DNA of 64,000 nt, taken from Thysanoteuthis rhombus (lineage: Eukaryota; Mollusca; Cephalopoda; Oegopsida; Thysanoteuthidae). Position numbers and translations under genes: made by a program. The notes beneath the pieces are model-generated. The model did no database searches. It saw only the letters and a program-made list of their open reading frames with translations, and was not told the origin of the DNA. The DNA is taken from the NCBI GenBank assembly GCA_963457665.1, contig OY735224.1, positions 53,609,429 through 53,673,428 on the forward strand. Direction: 5' to 3'. The first letter of the stretch is position 1. Every line of letters begins with the position of its first letter. Shown here in pieces: positions 1 through 14,900 of this stretch.

Positions 1-3000
1 ATTGGCTATTTCCATCAAATTGGGCTGAGACGAAAAATACATCAAATCGACCCGATCCAATGGTACCGTTGCAATCAGCACGTCAAACTACGCCAGAAAA
101 AGCCATAAAATCGATAGGTAAAAATGACATTCAAAAGACCATTTTTGATGGCTCCCTTATGGAAGTGCCTTCTCGACCAATAGCGGCTTTTCCCATCATA
201 TTGGGCTGAGTCAAAAAATACATCAAATCCACCCGATCCAATGGTACCGTTGCAATCAGCACGTCAAACTACGCCAGAAAAAGCCATAAAATCGATAGGT
301 AAAAATGACCTTCAAAAGACCATTTTTGATGGCTCCCTTATGGAAGTGCCTTCTCGACCAATAGCGGCTTTTTCCATCAAATTGGGCTGAGTCGAAAAAT
401 ACATCAAATCCACCCGATCCAATGGTACCGTTGCAATCAGCACGTCAAACTACGCCAGAAAAAGCCATAAAATCAATAGGTAAAAATGACATTCAAAAGA
501 CCATTTTTGATGGCTCCCTTATGGAAGTGCCTTCTCGACCAATAGCGGCTTTTTCCATCAAATTGGGCTGAGTTGAAAAATACATCAAATCCACCCGATC
601 CAATGGTACCGTTGCAATCAGCACGTCAAACTACGCCAGAAAAAGCCATGAAATCGATATGTAAAAATGACATTAAAAAGACCATTTTTGATGGATCCCT
701 TATGGAAGTGCCTTCTCGACCAATAGCGGCTTTTTCCATCTAATTAGGCTGAGTCGAAAAATACATCAAATCCACCCAATCTAATGGTACCGTTGCAATC
801 AGCAGGTCAAAATACGCCAGAAAAAGCCATGAAATCGATAGGTAAAAATGACATTCAAAAGACCATTTTTGATGGCTCCCTTATGGAAGTGCCTTCTCGA
901 CCAATAGCGGCTTTCTCCATCAAATTGGGCTGAGTCGAAAAATACATCAAATCCACCCGATCCAATGGTACCGTTGCAATCAGCACGGCAAACTACGCCA
1001 GAAAAAGCCAGAAAATCGATAGGTAAAAATGACATTCAAAAGACCATTTTTGACGTCTTACTGATGTGTGCGGTAAAAAAGCATTTTAAGTCAAAATTGG
1101 CTATTTCCATCAAATTGGGCTGAGTCGAAAAATACATCAAATCCACCCGATCCGATGGTACCGTTGCAATCAGCACGTCAAACTACGCCAGAAAAAGACA
1201 TAAAATCGATAGGTAAAAATGACATTCAAAAGACCATTTTTGATGGCTCCCTCATGGAAGTGCCTTCTCGACCAATAGCGGCTTTTTCCATCAAATTGGG
1301 CTGAGTCGAAAAATACATCAAATCCACCCGATCCAATGGTACCGTTGCAATCAGCACGTAAAACTACGCCAGAAAAAGCCATAAAATCGATAGGTAAAAA
1401 TGACCTTCAAAAGACCATTTTTGATGGCTCCCTTATGGAATTGCCTTCTCGACCAATTGCGGCTTTTTCCATCAAATTGTGCTGGGTCAAAAATACATCA
1501 AATCCACCCGATCCAATGGTACCGTTGCAATCAGCACGTCAAACTACGCCAGAAAAAGCCATAAAATCGATAGGTAAAAATGACATTCAAAAGACCATTT
1601 TTGATGGCTCCCTTATGGAAGTGCCTTCTCGACCAATAGCGGCTTTTTCCATCAAATTGGGCTGAGTCGAAAAATACATCAAACCCACCCGATCCAATGG
1701 TACCGTTGCAATCAGCACGTCAAACTACGCCAGAAAAAAGCCATAAAATCGATAGGTAAAAATGACATTCAAAAGACCATTTTTGATTGCTCCCTTATGG
1801 AAGTGCCTTCTCGACCAATTGCGGCTTTTTCCATCAAATTTGGCTGAATCGAAAAATACATCAAATCCACCCGATCCAATGGTACCGTTGCAATCAGCAC
1901 GTCAAACTACGCCAGAAAAAGCCATAAAATCGATAGGTACAAATGACATTCAAGAGACCATTTTTGACGGCTTACTGATGTGTGCAGTAAAAATGCATTT
2001 TCGGTCAAAATTGGCTATTCCCATCAAATTGGGCTGAGTCAAAAATACATCAAATCCACCCGATCCAATGGTACCGTTGCAATCAGCACGTCAAACTACG
2101 CCAGAAAAAGCCATAAAATTGATAGGTAAAAATGACATTCAAAAGACCATTTTTGATGGCTCATTTATGGAAGTGCCTTCTCAACCAATAGCGGCTTTTT
2201 CCATCAAATTGGGCTGAGTCGAAAAATACATCAAATCCACCCGATCCAATGGTACCGTTGCAATCAGCACGTCAAACTACGCCAGAAAAAGCCATAAAAT
2301 CGATAGGTAAAAATGACACTCAAAAGACCGTTTTTGATGGCTCCCTTATGGAAGTGCCTTCTCGAACAATAGCAGCTTTTTCCATCAAATTGGGCTGAGT
2401 CGAAAAATACATCAAATCCACCCGATCCAATGGTACCGTTGCAATCAGCACGTCAAACTACAGCAGAAAAAGCCATAAAATCGATAGGTAAAAATGACAT
2501 TCAAAAGACCATTTTTGATGGGTCCCTTATGGAAGTGCCTTCTCGACCAATAGCAGCTTTTTCCATCAAATTGGGCTGAGTCGAAAAATACATCAAATCC
2601 ACCCGATCCAATGGTACCGTTGCAATCAGCACGTCAAACTACGCCAGAAAAAGCCATGAAATCGATAGGTAAAAATGACATTCAAAAGACCATTTTTGAT
2701 GGATCCCTTATGGAAGTGCCTTCTCGACCAATAACGGCTTTTTCCATCTAATTAGGCTGAGTCAAAAAATACATCAAATCCACCCAATCCAATGGTACCG
2801 TTGCAATCAGCAGGTCAAAACACGCCAGAAAAAGCCATAAAATCGATAGGTAAAAATGACATTCAAAAGACCATTTTTGATGGCTCCCTTATGGAAGTGC
2901 CTTCCTGACCAATGGCGGCTTTCTCCATCAAATTGGGCTGAGTCGAAAAATACATCAAATCCACCCAATCCAATGGTACCGTTGCAATCAGCACGGCAAA

Positions 3001-6000
3001 CTACGCCAGAAAAAGCCAGAAAATCGATAGGTAAAAATGACATTCAAAAGACCATTTTTGACGTCTTACTGATGTGTGCGGTAAAAAAGCATTTTAAGTC
3101 AAAATTGGCTATTTCCATCAAATTGGGCTGAGTCGAAAAATACATCAAATCCACCCGATCCGATGGTACCGTTGCAATCAGCACGTCAAACTACGCCAGA
3201 AAAAGACATAAAATCGATAGGTAAAAATGACATTCAAAAGACCATTTTTGATAGCTCCCTTATGGAAGTGCCTTCTCGACCAATAGCGGCTTTTTCCATC
3301 AAATTGGGCTGAGTCGAAAAATACATCAAATCCACCCGATCCAATGGTACCGTTGCAATCAGCACGTCAAACTACGCCAGAAAAAGCCATAAAATCGATA
3401 GGTAAAAATGACATTCAAAAGACCATTTTTGATGGCTCCCTTATGGAAGTGCCTTCTCAACCAATAGCGGCTTTTTCCATCAAATTGGGCTGAGTCGAAA
3501 AATACATCAAATCCACCCGATCCAATGGTACCTTGCAATCAGCACGTCAAACTACGCTAGAAAAAGCCATAAAATCGATAGGTAAAAATGACATTCAAAA
3601 GACCGTTTTTGATAGCTCCTTTATGGAAGTGCCTTCTCGACCAATAGCGGCTTTTTCCATCAAATTGGGCTGAGTCGAAAAATACATCAAATCCACCCGA
3701 TCCAATGGTACCGTTGCAATCAGCACGTCAAACTACGCCAGAAAAAGCCATAAAATCGATAGGTAAAAATGACCTTCAAAAGACCATTTTTGATGGCTCC
3801 CTTATGGAAGTCCCTTCTCGACCAATTGCGGCTTTTTCCATCAAATTGGGCTGGGTCAAAAATACATCAAATCCACCCGATCCAATGGTACCGTTGCAAT
3901 CAGCACGTCAAACTACGCCAGAAAAAGCCCTAAAATCCATAGGTAAAAATGACATTCAAAAGACCATTTTTGATGGCTCCCTTATGGAAGTGCCTTCTCG
4001 ACCAATAGCGGCTTTTTCCATCAAATTGGGCTGAGTCGAAAAATACATCAAACCCACCCGATCCAATGGTACCGTTGCATTCAGCACGTCAAACTACGCC
4101 AGAAAAAAGCCTTAAAATTGATAGGTAAAAATGACATTCAAAAGATCATTTTTGATGGCTCCCTTATGGAAGTGCCTTCTCGACCAATAGCAGCTTTTTC
4201 CATCAAATTGGGCTGAGTTGAAAAATACATCAAATCCATCCGATCCAATGGTACTGTTGCAATCAGCACGTCAAACTACGCCAGAAAAAGCCATAAAATC
4301 GATAGGTAAAAATGACATTCAAAAGACCATTTTTGACAGCTTACTGATGTGTGCGGTAAAAATGCATTTTCGGTCAAAATTGGCTATTCCCATCAAATTG
4401 GGCTGAGTCGAAAAATACATCAAATCCACCCGATCCAATGGTACCGTTGCAATCAGCACGTCAAACTACGCCAGAAAATGCCATAAAATCGATAGGTAAA
4501 AATGACATTCAAAAGACCATTTTTGATGGCTCCCTTATGGAAGTGCCTTCTCAACCAATAGCGGCTTTTTCCATCAAATTGGGCTGAGTCGAAAAATACA
4601 TCAAATCCACCCGATCCAATGGTACCTTGCAATCAGCACGTCAAACTACGCCAGAAAAAGCCATAAAATCGATAGGTAAAAATGACATTCAAAAGACCGT
4701 TTTTGATGGCTCCCTTATGGAAGTGCCTTCTCGACCAATAGCAGCTTTTTCCATCAAATTGGGCTGAGCCGAAAAATACATCAAATCCACCCGATCCAAT
4801 GGTACCGTTGCAATCAGCACGTCAAACTACGCCAGAAAAAGCCATAAAATCAATAGGTAAAAATGACATTCAAAAGACCATTTTTAATGACTCCCTTATG
4901 GAAGTGCCTTCTCGACCAATAGCGGCTTTTTCCATCACAATGGGCTGAGTCGGAAAATACATCAAATCAGCCTGATCCAATGGTACCGTTGCAATCAGCA
5001 CGTCAAACTACGCCAGAAAAAGCCATAAAATCGATAGGTAAAAATGACATCCAAAAGACCATTTTTGATGGCTCCCTTTATGGGAGTGCCTTCTCGACCA
5101 ATAGCGGCTTTTTCCATCAAATTGGGCTGAGTCGAAAAATACATCAAATCCACCCGATCCAATGGTACCGTTGCAATCAGCACGTCAAACTACGCCAGGA
5201 AAAGCCATAAAATCGATAGGTAAAAATGACATTCAAAAGACCATTTTTGACGGCTTACTGATGTGTGCGGTAAAAATGCAATTTCAATCAAAATTGGCTA
5301 TTTCCATCAAATTGGGCTGAGTCGAAAAATACATCAAATCCAGCCGATCCAATGGTACCGTTGCAATCAGCACGTCAAACTACGCCAGAAAAAGCCAGAA
5401 AATCGATAGGTAAAAATGACATTCAAAAGACCATTTTTGATGGCTCCCTTATGGAAGTGTCTTCTCGACCAATAGCGGCTTTTTCCATCAAATTGGGCTG
5501 AGTCTAAAAATACATCAAATCCACCCGATCCAATGGTACCGTTGCAATCAGCACGTCAAACTAGGCCAGAAAAAGCCATAAAATCGATAGGTAAAAATGA
5601 CATTCAAAAGACCATTTTTGATGGCTCCCTTATGGAAGTGCCTTCTCGACCAATAGCGGCTTTTTCCATCAAATTGGGCTGAGTCAAAAATACATCAAAT
5701 CCACCCGATCCAATGGTACCGTTGCAATCAGAACGTCAAACTAGGCCAGAAAAAGCCATAAAATCGATAGGTAAAAATGACATTCAAAAGACCATTTTTG
5801 ATGGCTCCCTTATGGAAGTGCCTTCTTGACCAATAGCGGCTTTTTCCATCAAATTGGGCTGAGTCGAAAAATACATCAAATCCACCCGATCCAATGGTAC
5901 CGTTGCAATCAGCACGTCAAACTACGCCCGAAAAAGCCATAAAATCGATAGGTAAAAATGACATTCAAAAGACCATTTTTGATGGCTCTCTTATGGAAGT

Positions 6001-9000
6001 GCCTTCTTGACCAATAGCGGCTTTTTCCATCAAATTGGGCTGAGTCGAAAAATACATCAAATCCACCCGATCCAATGGTACCGTTGCAATCAGCACGTCA
6101 AACTAGGCCAGAAAAAACCATAAAATCGATAGGTAAAAATGACATTCAAAAGACCATTTTTGATGGCTCCCTTATGGAAGTGCCTTCTCGACCAATAGCG
6201 GCTTTTTCCATCAAATTGGGCTGAGTCAAAAATACATCAAATCCACCCGATCCAATGGTACCGTTGCAATCAGCACGTCAAACTACGCCCGAAAAAGCCA
6301 TAAAATCGATAGGTAAAAATGACATTCAAAAGACCATTTTTGATGGCTTACTGATTTGTGCGGTAAAAATGCATTTTCAGTCAAAATTGGCTATTTCCAT
6401 CAAATTGGGCTGTGTCGAAAAATACATCAAATCCACCCGATCCGATGGTACCGTTGCAATCAGCACGTCAAACTACGCCAGAAAAAGACATAAAATCGAT
6501 AGGTAAAAATGACATTCAAAAGACCATTTTTGATGGCTCCCTTATGGAAGTGCCTTCTCGACCAATATTGGCTTTTTCCATCAAATTGGGCTGAGTCGAA
6601 AAATACATCAAATCCAACCGATCCAATGGTACTGTTGCAATCAGCACGTCAAACTACACCAGAAAAAGCCATAAAATCGATAGGTAAAAATGACATTCAA
6701 AAGACCATTTTTGACGGCTTACTTATGTGTGCGGTAAAAATGCATTTTCACTCAAAATTGGCTATTTCCATCAAATTGGGCTGAGTTGAAAAATACATCA
6801 AATCCACCCGATCTAATGGTACCGTTGCAATCAGCACGTCAAACTACACCAGAAAAAGCCATAAAATCGATAGGTAAAAATGACCTTCAAAAGACCATTT
6901 TTGATGGCTCCCTTATGGAAGTGCCTTCTCGACCAATAGCGGCTTTTTCCATCAAATTTGGCTGAGTCGAAAAATACATCAAATCCACCCGATCCAATGG
7001 TACCGTTGCAATCAGCACGTCAAACTACGCCAGAAAAAGCCATAAAATCAATAGGTAAAAATGACATTCAAAAGACCATTTTTGATGGCTCCCTTATGGA
7101 AGTGCCTTCTCGACCAATAGCGGCCTTTTCCATCAAATTGGGCTGAGTCGAAAAATACATCAAATCCACCCGATCCAATGGTACTGTTGCAATCAGCACG
7201 TCAAACTACGCCAGAAAAAGCCATAAAATCGATAGGTAAAAATGACATTCAAAAGACCATTTTTGATGGATCCCTGATGGAAGTGCCTTCTCGACCAATA
7301 GCGGCTTTTTCCATCTAATTAGGCTGAGTCGAAAAATACATCAAATCCACCCAATCCAATGGTACCGTTGCAATCAGCAGGTCAAAATACGCCGGAAAAA
7401 GCCATAAAATCGATAGGTAAAAATGACATTCAAAAGACCATTTTTGATGGCTCCCTTATGGAAGTGCCTTCTCGACCAATAGCGGCTTTCTCCATCAAAT
7501 TGGGCTGAGTCAAAAAATACATCAAATCCACCCGATCCAATGGTACCGTTGCAATCAGCACGGCAAACTACGCCAGAAAAAGCCATAAATCGATCGGTAA
7601 AAATGACATTCAAAAGACCATTTTTGACGTCTTACTGATGTGTGCGGTAAAAATGCATTTTAAGTCAATATTGGCTATTTCCATCAAATTGGGCTGAGTC
7701 GAAAAATACATCAAATCCACCCAATCCAATGGTACTGTTGCAATCAGCACGTCAAACTACGCCAGAAAAAGCCATAAAATCGATAGGTAAAAATGACATT
7801 CAAAAGACCATTTTTGATGGCTCTCTTATGGAAGTGCCTTCTCGACCCATAGCGGCTTCTTCCATCAAATTGGGCTGAGTCGAAAAATACATCAAATCCA
7901 CCCGATCCAATGGTACCGTTGCAATCAGCACGTCAAACTACGCCAGGAAAAGCCATAAAATCGATAAGTAAAAATGACCTTCAAAAGACCATTTTTGATG
8001 GCTCCCTTATGGAAGTGCCTTCTCGACCAATAGCGGCTTTTTCCATCAAATTGGGCTGAGTCGAAAAATACATCAAATCCACCCGATCCAATGGTACCGT
8101 TGCAATCAGCACGTCAAACTACGCCAGAAAAAGACATAAAATCGGTAGGTAAAAATGACATTCAAATGACCATTTTTGATTGCTCTCTTATGGAATTGCC
8201 TTCTCGACCAATAGCGGTTTTTTCTATCAAATCGGGCTGAGTCGAAAAATACATCAAATCCACCCGATCCAATGGTACCGTTGCAATTAGCACGTCAAAC
8301 TACGCCAGAAAAAGCCATAAAATCGATAGGTAAAAATGACATTCAAAAGACCATTAAGATGGCTCCCTTATGGAAGTGCCTTCTCGACAAATAGCGGCTT
8401 TTTCCATCAAATTAGGCTGAGTTGAAAAATACATCAAATCCACCCAATCCAATGGTACTGTTGCAATCATGACGTCAAACTACACCAGAAAAAGCCATAA
8501 AATCAATAGGTAAAAATGACATTCAAAAGACAATTTTTGACGGCTTACTGATGTGTGCGGTAAAAATGCATTTTCGGTCAAAATTGGCTATTTCCATCAA
8601 ATTGGGCTGAGTCGAAAAATACATCAAATCCAACCGATCCAATGGTGCAGTTGCAATCAGCACGTCAAACTACGCCAGGAAAAGCCATAAAATCGATAGG
8701 TAAAAATGACATTCAAAAGACCATTTTGATGGCTCCCTCATGGAAGTGCCTTCTCGACCAATAGCGGCTTTTTCCATCAAATTGGGCTGAGTCGAAAAAT
8801 ACATCGAATCTACCCGATCCAATGGTACTGTTGCAATCAGCACGTCAAACTACGCCAGAAAAAGCCATAAAATCGATAGGTAAAAATGACATTCAAAAGA
8901 CCATTTTGATGGCTCCCTCATGGAAGTGCTTTCTCGACCAATAGCGGCTTTTTCCATCAAATTGGGCTGAGTCGAAAAATACATCAAATCCACCCGATCC

Positions 9001-10980
9001 AATGGTACCGTTGCAATCAGCACGTCAAACTACGCCAGAAAAAGCCATAAAATCGATAGGTAAAAATGACCTTCAAAAGACCATTTTTGATGGCTCCCTT
9101 ATGGAAGTGCCTTCTCGACATAGAGCGGCTTTTTCCATCAAATTGGGCGGAGTCGAAAAATACATCAAATCCACCCGATCCAATGGTACCGTTGCAATCA
9201 GCATGTCAAACTATGCCAGAAAAAGCCATAAAATCGATAGGTAAAAATGACATTCAAAAGACCATTTTTTATTGGCTCCCTTATGGAAGTGCCTTCTCGA
9301 CCAATAGCGGCTTTTTCCATCAAAATGGGCTGAGTCGAAAAATACATCAAATCCATCCAATCCAATGGTACCTTTGCAATCAGCACGTCAAACTACGCCA
9401 GAAAAGTCACAAAATTGATAGGTAAAAATGACATTCCAGAGACCATTTTTGAGGGCTTTCTGATGTCTGCGTTAAAAATGCATGTTCGGTCAAAATTGGC
9501 TATTTCCATCAAATTGGGCTGAGTCGAAAAATACATCAAATCCACCTGATCCAATGGTACCGTTGCAATCAGCACGTCAAACTTCGCCAGAAAATGCCAT
9601 AAAATCGATATGTAAAAATGACATTCAAAAGACCATTTTTGATGGCTCACATATGGAAATGCCTTCTCGACCAATATTGGCCTTTTCCATCTAATTGGGT
9701 TGAGTCGAAAAATACATCAAATCCACCCGATCCAATGGTACCGTTGCAATCAGCGCGTCAAAATACGCCAGAAAAAGCCATAAAATCGATAGGTAAAAAT
9801 GACTTCCAAAAGACCATTTTTGATGGCTCTCTTATGAAAGTGCCTTTTCGACCGATAGCGGCTTTTTCCATCAAATTGGGCTGAGTCAAAAATACATCAA
9901 ATCCACCTGATCAAATGGTACCGTTGCAATCAGCACGTCAAACTACGCCAGAAAAAGCCATAAAATCGATAGGTAAAAATGATATTCAAAAGACCATTTT
10001 TGATGGCTCCCTTATGGAAGTGCCTTCTCGACCAATACCGGCTTTTCCCATCAAATTCGGCTGAGTCGAAAAATACATCAAATCCACCCGATCCAATGGT
10101 ACCGTTGCAATCAGCACGTCAAACTACGCCAGAAAAAAACATAAAATCGATAGGTAAAAATGACATTCAAAAGACCATTTTTGATGGCTCCCTTATGGAA
10201 GTGCCCTCTCGACCAATAGCGGCTTTTTCCATCAAATTGGGCTGAGTCGAAAAATACATCAAATCTACCCGATCCAATGGTACCGTTGCAATCAGCACGT
10301 CAAACTACGCCAGAAAAAGCCATAAAATCGATAGGTAAAAATGACATTCAAAAGACCATTTTGATGGCTCCCTCATGGAAGTGCCTTCTCGACCAATAGC
10401 GGCTTTTTCCATCAAATTGGGCTGAGTCGAAAAATACATCAAATCCACCCGATCCAATGGTACCGTTGCAATCAGCATGTCAAAATATGCCAGAAAAAGC
10501 CATAAAATCGATAGGTAAAAATGACATTCAAAAGACCATTTTTGATGGCTCCCTTATGGAAGTGCCATCTCGACCAATAGCGGCTTTTTCCATCAAATTG
10601 GGCTGAGTCGAAAAATACATCAAATCCACCCGATCCAATGGTACCTTTGCAATCAGCACGTCAAACTACGCCAGAAAAAGCCACAAAATTGATAGGTAAA
10701 AATGACATTCCAGAGACCATTTTTGACGGCTTTCTGATGTCTGCGTTAAATATGCATGTTCGGTCAAAATTGGCTATTTCCATCAAATTGGGCTGAGTCG
10801 AAAAATACATCAAATCCACCCGATCCAATGGTACCTTTGCAATCAGCACGTCAAACTACGCCAGAAAAAGCCATAAAATCGATAGGTAAAAATGACATTC
10901 AAGAGACCATTTTTGACAGCTTACTGATCTGTGCAGTAAAAATGCATTTTCGGTCAAAATTGGCTATTTCCATCAAATTG
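1..10980 (+). repeat. Satellite sub-domain with regularly spaced type B monomers
   Basis: Type B units replace the 36-bp A cassette (cccttatggaagtgcc...) with a 45-bp one (tactgatgtgtgcggtaaaa, aatgcatttt, then ggtcaaaattggct). Cores lie near 1, 1053, 1966, 3059, 4334, 5249, 6343, 6712, 7626, 8538, 9450, 10,724 and 10,916. Intervals are mostly 912-915, 1,093-1,096 or 1,274 bp, that is one B per 5, 6 or 7 monomers. This is a loose higher-order repeat. The block around 0.6-2.6 kb reappears at 2.6-5.0 kb, at offset 2,008 and then 2,369 because two monomers were gained. Part of it occurs again near 7.3-7.7 kb. Confidence 0.85.
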
Positions 10981-13900
10981 GGCTGAGTCGAAAAATACAT
11001 TAAATCCACCCGATCCAATGGTACCGTTGCAATCAGCACGTCAAACTACGCCAGAAAAAGCCATAAAATCGATAGGTAAAAATGACATTCAAAAGACCAT
11101 TTTTGATAGTTCCCTTATGGAAGTGCCTTATCGACCAATAGCGGCTTTTTCCATCTAATTGGGCTGAGTCGAAAAATACATCAAATCCACCCGATCCAAT
11201 GGTACCGTTGCAATCAGCACGTCAAACTATGCCAGAAAAAGACATAAAATCGATAGGTAAAAATGACATTCAAAAGACCATTTTTTATTGGCTCCCTTAT
11301 GGAAGTGCCTTCTCGACCAATTGCGGCTTTTTCCATCAAATTGGGCTGGGTCAAAAATACATCAAATCCACCCGATCCAATGGTACCGTTGCAATCAGCA
11401 CGTCAAACTACGCCAGAAAAAGCCATAAAATCGATAGGTAAAAATGACATTCAATGACCATTTTTGATGGCTCCCTTATGGAAGTGCCTTCTCGACCAAT
11501 AGCGGCTTTTTCCATCAAATTGGGCTGAGTCGAAAAATACATCAAATCCACCCGATCCAATGGTACCGTTGCAATCAGCACGTCAAAATACGCCAGAAAA
11601 AGCCATAAAATCGATAGGTAAAAATGACTTCCAAAAGACCATTTTTTATTGGCTCCCTTATAGAAGTGACTTCTCGACCAATAGCAGCTTTTTCCATTAA
11701 ATTGGGCTGAATCGAAAAATACATCAAATCCACCCGATCCAATGGTACTGTTACAATCAGCACGTCAAACGACGCCAGAGAAAGCCATATAATCGATAGG
11801 TAAAAATGACATTCGAAAGACCATTTTTGATGGGTCCCTTATGGAAGTGCCTTCTAGACCAATAGCGGCTTTTTCCATCAAATTTGGTTAAGTTGTAAAA
11901 TACATCAAATCTACCCGATCCAATGGTATTGTTGCAATCAGCACGTCAAACTACGCCAGAAAAAGCCATAAAATCGATAGGTAAAAATGACATTCAAAAG
12001 ACCATTTTTGATGGCTCCCTTATGGAAGTGCTTCCTTGACCAATAGCGGCTTTTTCCATCAAATTGGGCTGAGTCGAAAAATACATCAAATCCACCCGAT
12101 CCAATGGTACCGTTGAAATCAGCATGTCAAACTGCGCCGGAAAAACCATAAAATCGATGGATAAAAATGACATTCAAAAGACCATTTTTTATTGGCTCCC
12201 TTATGGAAGTGACTTCTCGACCAATAGCAGCTTTTTCCATCAAATTGGGCTGAGTCGAAAAATACATCAAATCCACCCGATCCAATGGTACTGTTGCAAT
12301 CAGCACGTCAAACTACGCCAGAAAAAGACATAAAATCGATAGGTAAAAATGACATTCAAAAGACCATTTTTGATGGCTCCCTTATGGAAGTGCCTTCTCA
12401 ACCAATATTGGCTTTTTCCATCAAATTGGGCTGAGTCGAAAAATACATCAAATCCACCCAATCCAATGGTGCAGGATCAATCAGCACGTCAAACTACGCC
12501 AGAAAAAGCCATGAAATCGATAGGTAAAAATGACCTTCAAAAGACCATTTTTGATGGCTCCCTTATGGAAGTGCCTTCTCGACCAATAGCGGCTTTTTCC
12601 ATCAAATTGGGCTGAGTCAAAAAATACATCAAATCCACCCGATCCAATGGTGCCGTTGCAATCAGCACGTTAAACTACGCCAGAAAAAGCCATAAAATCG
12701 ATGGGTAAAAATGACATTCGAAAGACCATTTTTGATGGCTCCCTTATGGAAGTGCCTTCTCGATCAATAGCGGCTTTTCCCATCAAATTGGGCTGAGTCG
12801 AAAAATACATCAAATCCACCCGATCCAATGGTACCGTTGCAATCATTACGTCAAACTACGCCAGAAAAAGCCATAAAATCGATAGGTAAAAATGACATTC
12901 AAAAGACCATTTTTGATGGCTCCCTAATGGAAATGCCTTCTTGACCAATAGCGGCTTTTTCCATCAAATTGGGCTGAGTCGAAAAATACATCAAATCCAC
13001 CCGATCCAATGGTACCGTTGCAATCAGCACGTCAAACTACGCCAGAAAAAGCCATAAAATCGATAGGTAAAAATGACATTCAAAAGACCATTTTTGATGG
13101 CTCCCTTATGGAAGTGCCTTCTCGACCAATATTGGCTTTTTCCATCTGATTGGGCTGAGTCGAAAAATACATCAAATCCATCCAATCCAATGGTACCGTT
13201 GCAATCAGCACGTCAAACTACGCCAGAAAAAGCCATAAAATCGATAGGTAAAAATGACATTCAAAAGACCATTTTTGATGGCTCCCTTATGGAAGTGCCT
13301 TCTCGACCAATATTGGCTTTTTCCATCTAATTGGGCTGAGTTGGAAAATACATCAAATCCACCCGATCAAATGGTACCGTTGCAATCAGCACGTCAAAAT
13401 ACGCCAGAAAAAGCCATAAAATTGATAGGTAAAAATGACATTAAAAAGACCATTTTTGATGGCTCCCTTATGGAAGTGCCTTCTCGACTAATAGCGGCTT
13501 TTTCCATCAAATTGGGCTCATTCGAAAAATACATCAAATCCACCCGATCCAATGGTACCGTTGCAATCAGCACGTCAAACTACGCCAGAAAAAGCCATAA
13601 AATCGAATGGTAAAAATGACATTCAAAAGACCATTTTTGATGGCTCCCTTATGGAAGTGCCTTCTCGACCAATAGCGGCTTTTTCCATCAAATTGGGCTG
13701 AGTCGAAAAATACATCAAATCCACCCGATCCAATGGTACCGTTGCAATCAGCACATCAAATTACGCTAGAAAGAGCCATAAAATCGATAGGTAAAAATGA
13801 CATTCAAAAGACCATTTTTGATGGCTCCCTTATGGAAATGCCTTCTCGACCAATAGCGGCTTTTTCTATCAAATTCGGCTGAGTCGAAAAATACATCAAA

Positions 13901-14900
13901 TCCATCCGATCCAATAGTACCGTTGCAATCAGCACGTCAAACTGCGCCAGAAAAAGCTAAAAATTGATGGGTAAAAATGACATTCAAAAGACCATTTTGA
14001 TTGCTCCCTTATGGAAGTGCCTTCTCGACCAATATCGGCTTTTTCCATCAAAATCGGCTGAGTCGCAAAATACATCAAATCCACCCGATCCAATGGTACC
14101 GTTGCAATCAGCACGTCAAACTACGCCAGAAAAAGCCATAAAATCGATAGGTAAAAATGACATTCAAAAGACCATTTTTGATGGCTCCTTCATGGAAGTG
14201 CCTTCTCGACCAATATTGGTTTTTTCCATCTAATTGGGCTGAGTTGGAAAATACATCAAATCCACCCGATCCAATGGTACCGTTGCAATCAGCACGTCAA
14301 AATACGCCAGAAAAAGCCATAAAATCGATAGGTAAAAATGATATTAAAAACACCATTTTTGATGGCTCCCTTATGGAAGTGCTTTCTCGACTAATAGCGG
14401 CTTTCTCCATCAAATTGGGCTCATTCGAAAAATACATCAAATCCACCCGATCCAATGGTACCGTTGCAATCAGCACGTCAAACTACGCCAGAAAAAGCCA
14501 TAAAATCGAATGGTAAAAATGACATTCAAAAGACCATTTTTGATGGCTCCCTTATGGAAGTACCTTGTCGACCAATAGCGGCTTTTTCCATCAAATTGGG
14601 CTGAGTCGAAAAATACATCAAATCCACCCGATCCAATGGTACCGTTGCAATCAGCACATCAAACTGCGCCAGAAAAAGCTATAAAATCGATAGGTAAAAA
14701 TGACATTCAAAAGAACATTTTTTATTGGCTCCCTTATGGAAGTGCCTTCTCGACCAATAGCGGCTTTTTCCATCAAATTTGGCTGAGTCGAACAATAGAT
14801 CAAATCCATCCAATCCAATGGTACCGTTGCAATCAGCGTGTCAAACTACGCCAGAAAAAGCCATAAAATCGATAGGTAAAAATGACATTCAAAAGACCAT
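10980..14900 (+). repeat. Satellite stretch without type B monomers
   Basis: About 21 consecutive type A monomers lie between the B cores at 10,916 and 14,905. Many carry private variants, such as a Ctcattcgaaa change near 13,518 and 14,410, gaccaatattggc in place of gaccaatagcggc, and ttttttattggctccc near 11,280 and 12,185. The 13.93-14.52 kb piece is repeated at 22.31-22.90 kb (offset 8,381). No gene. Confidence 0.8.
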
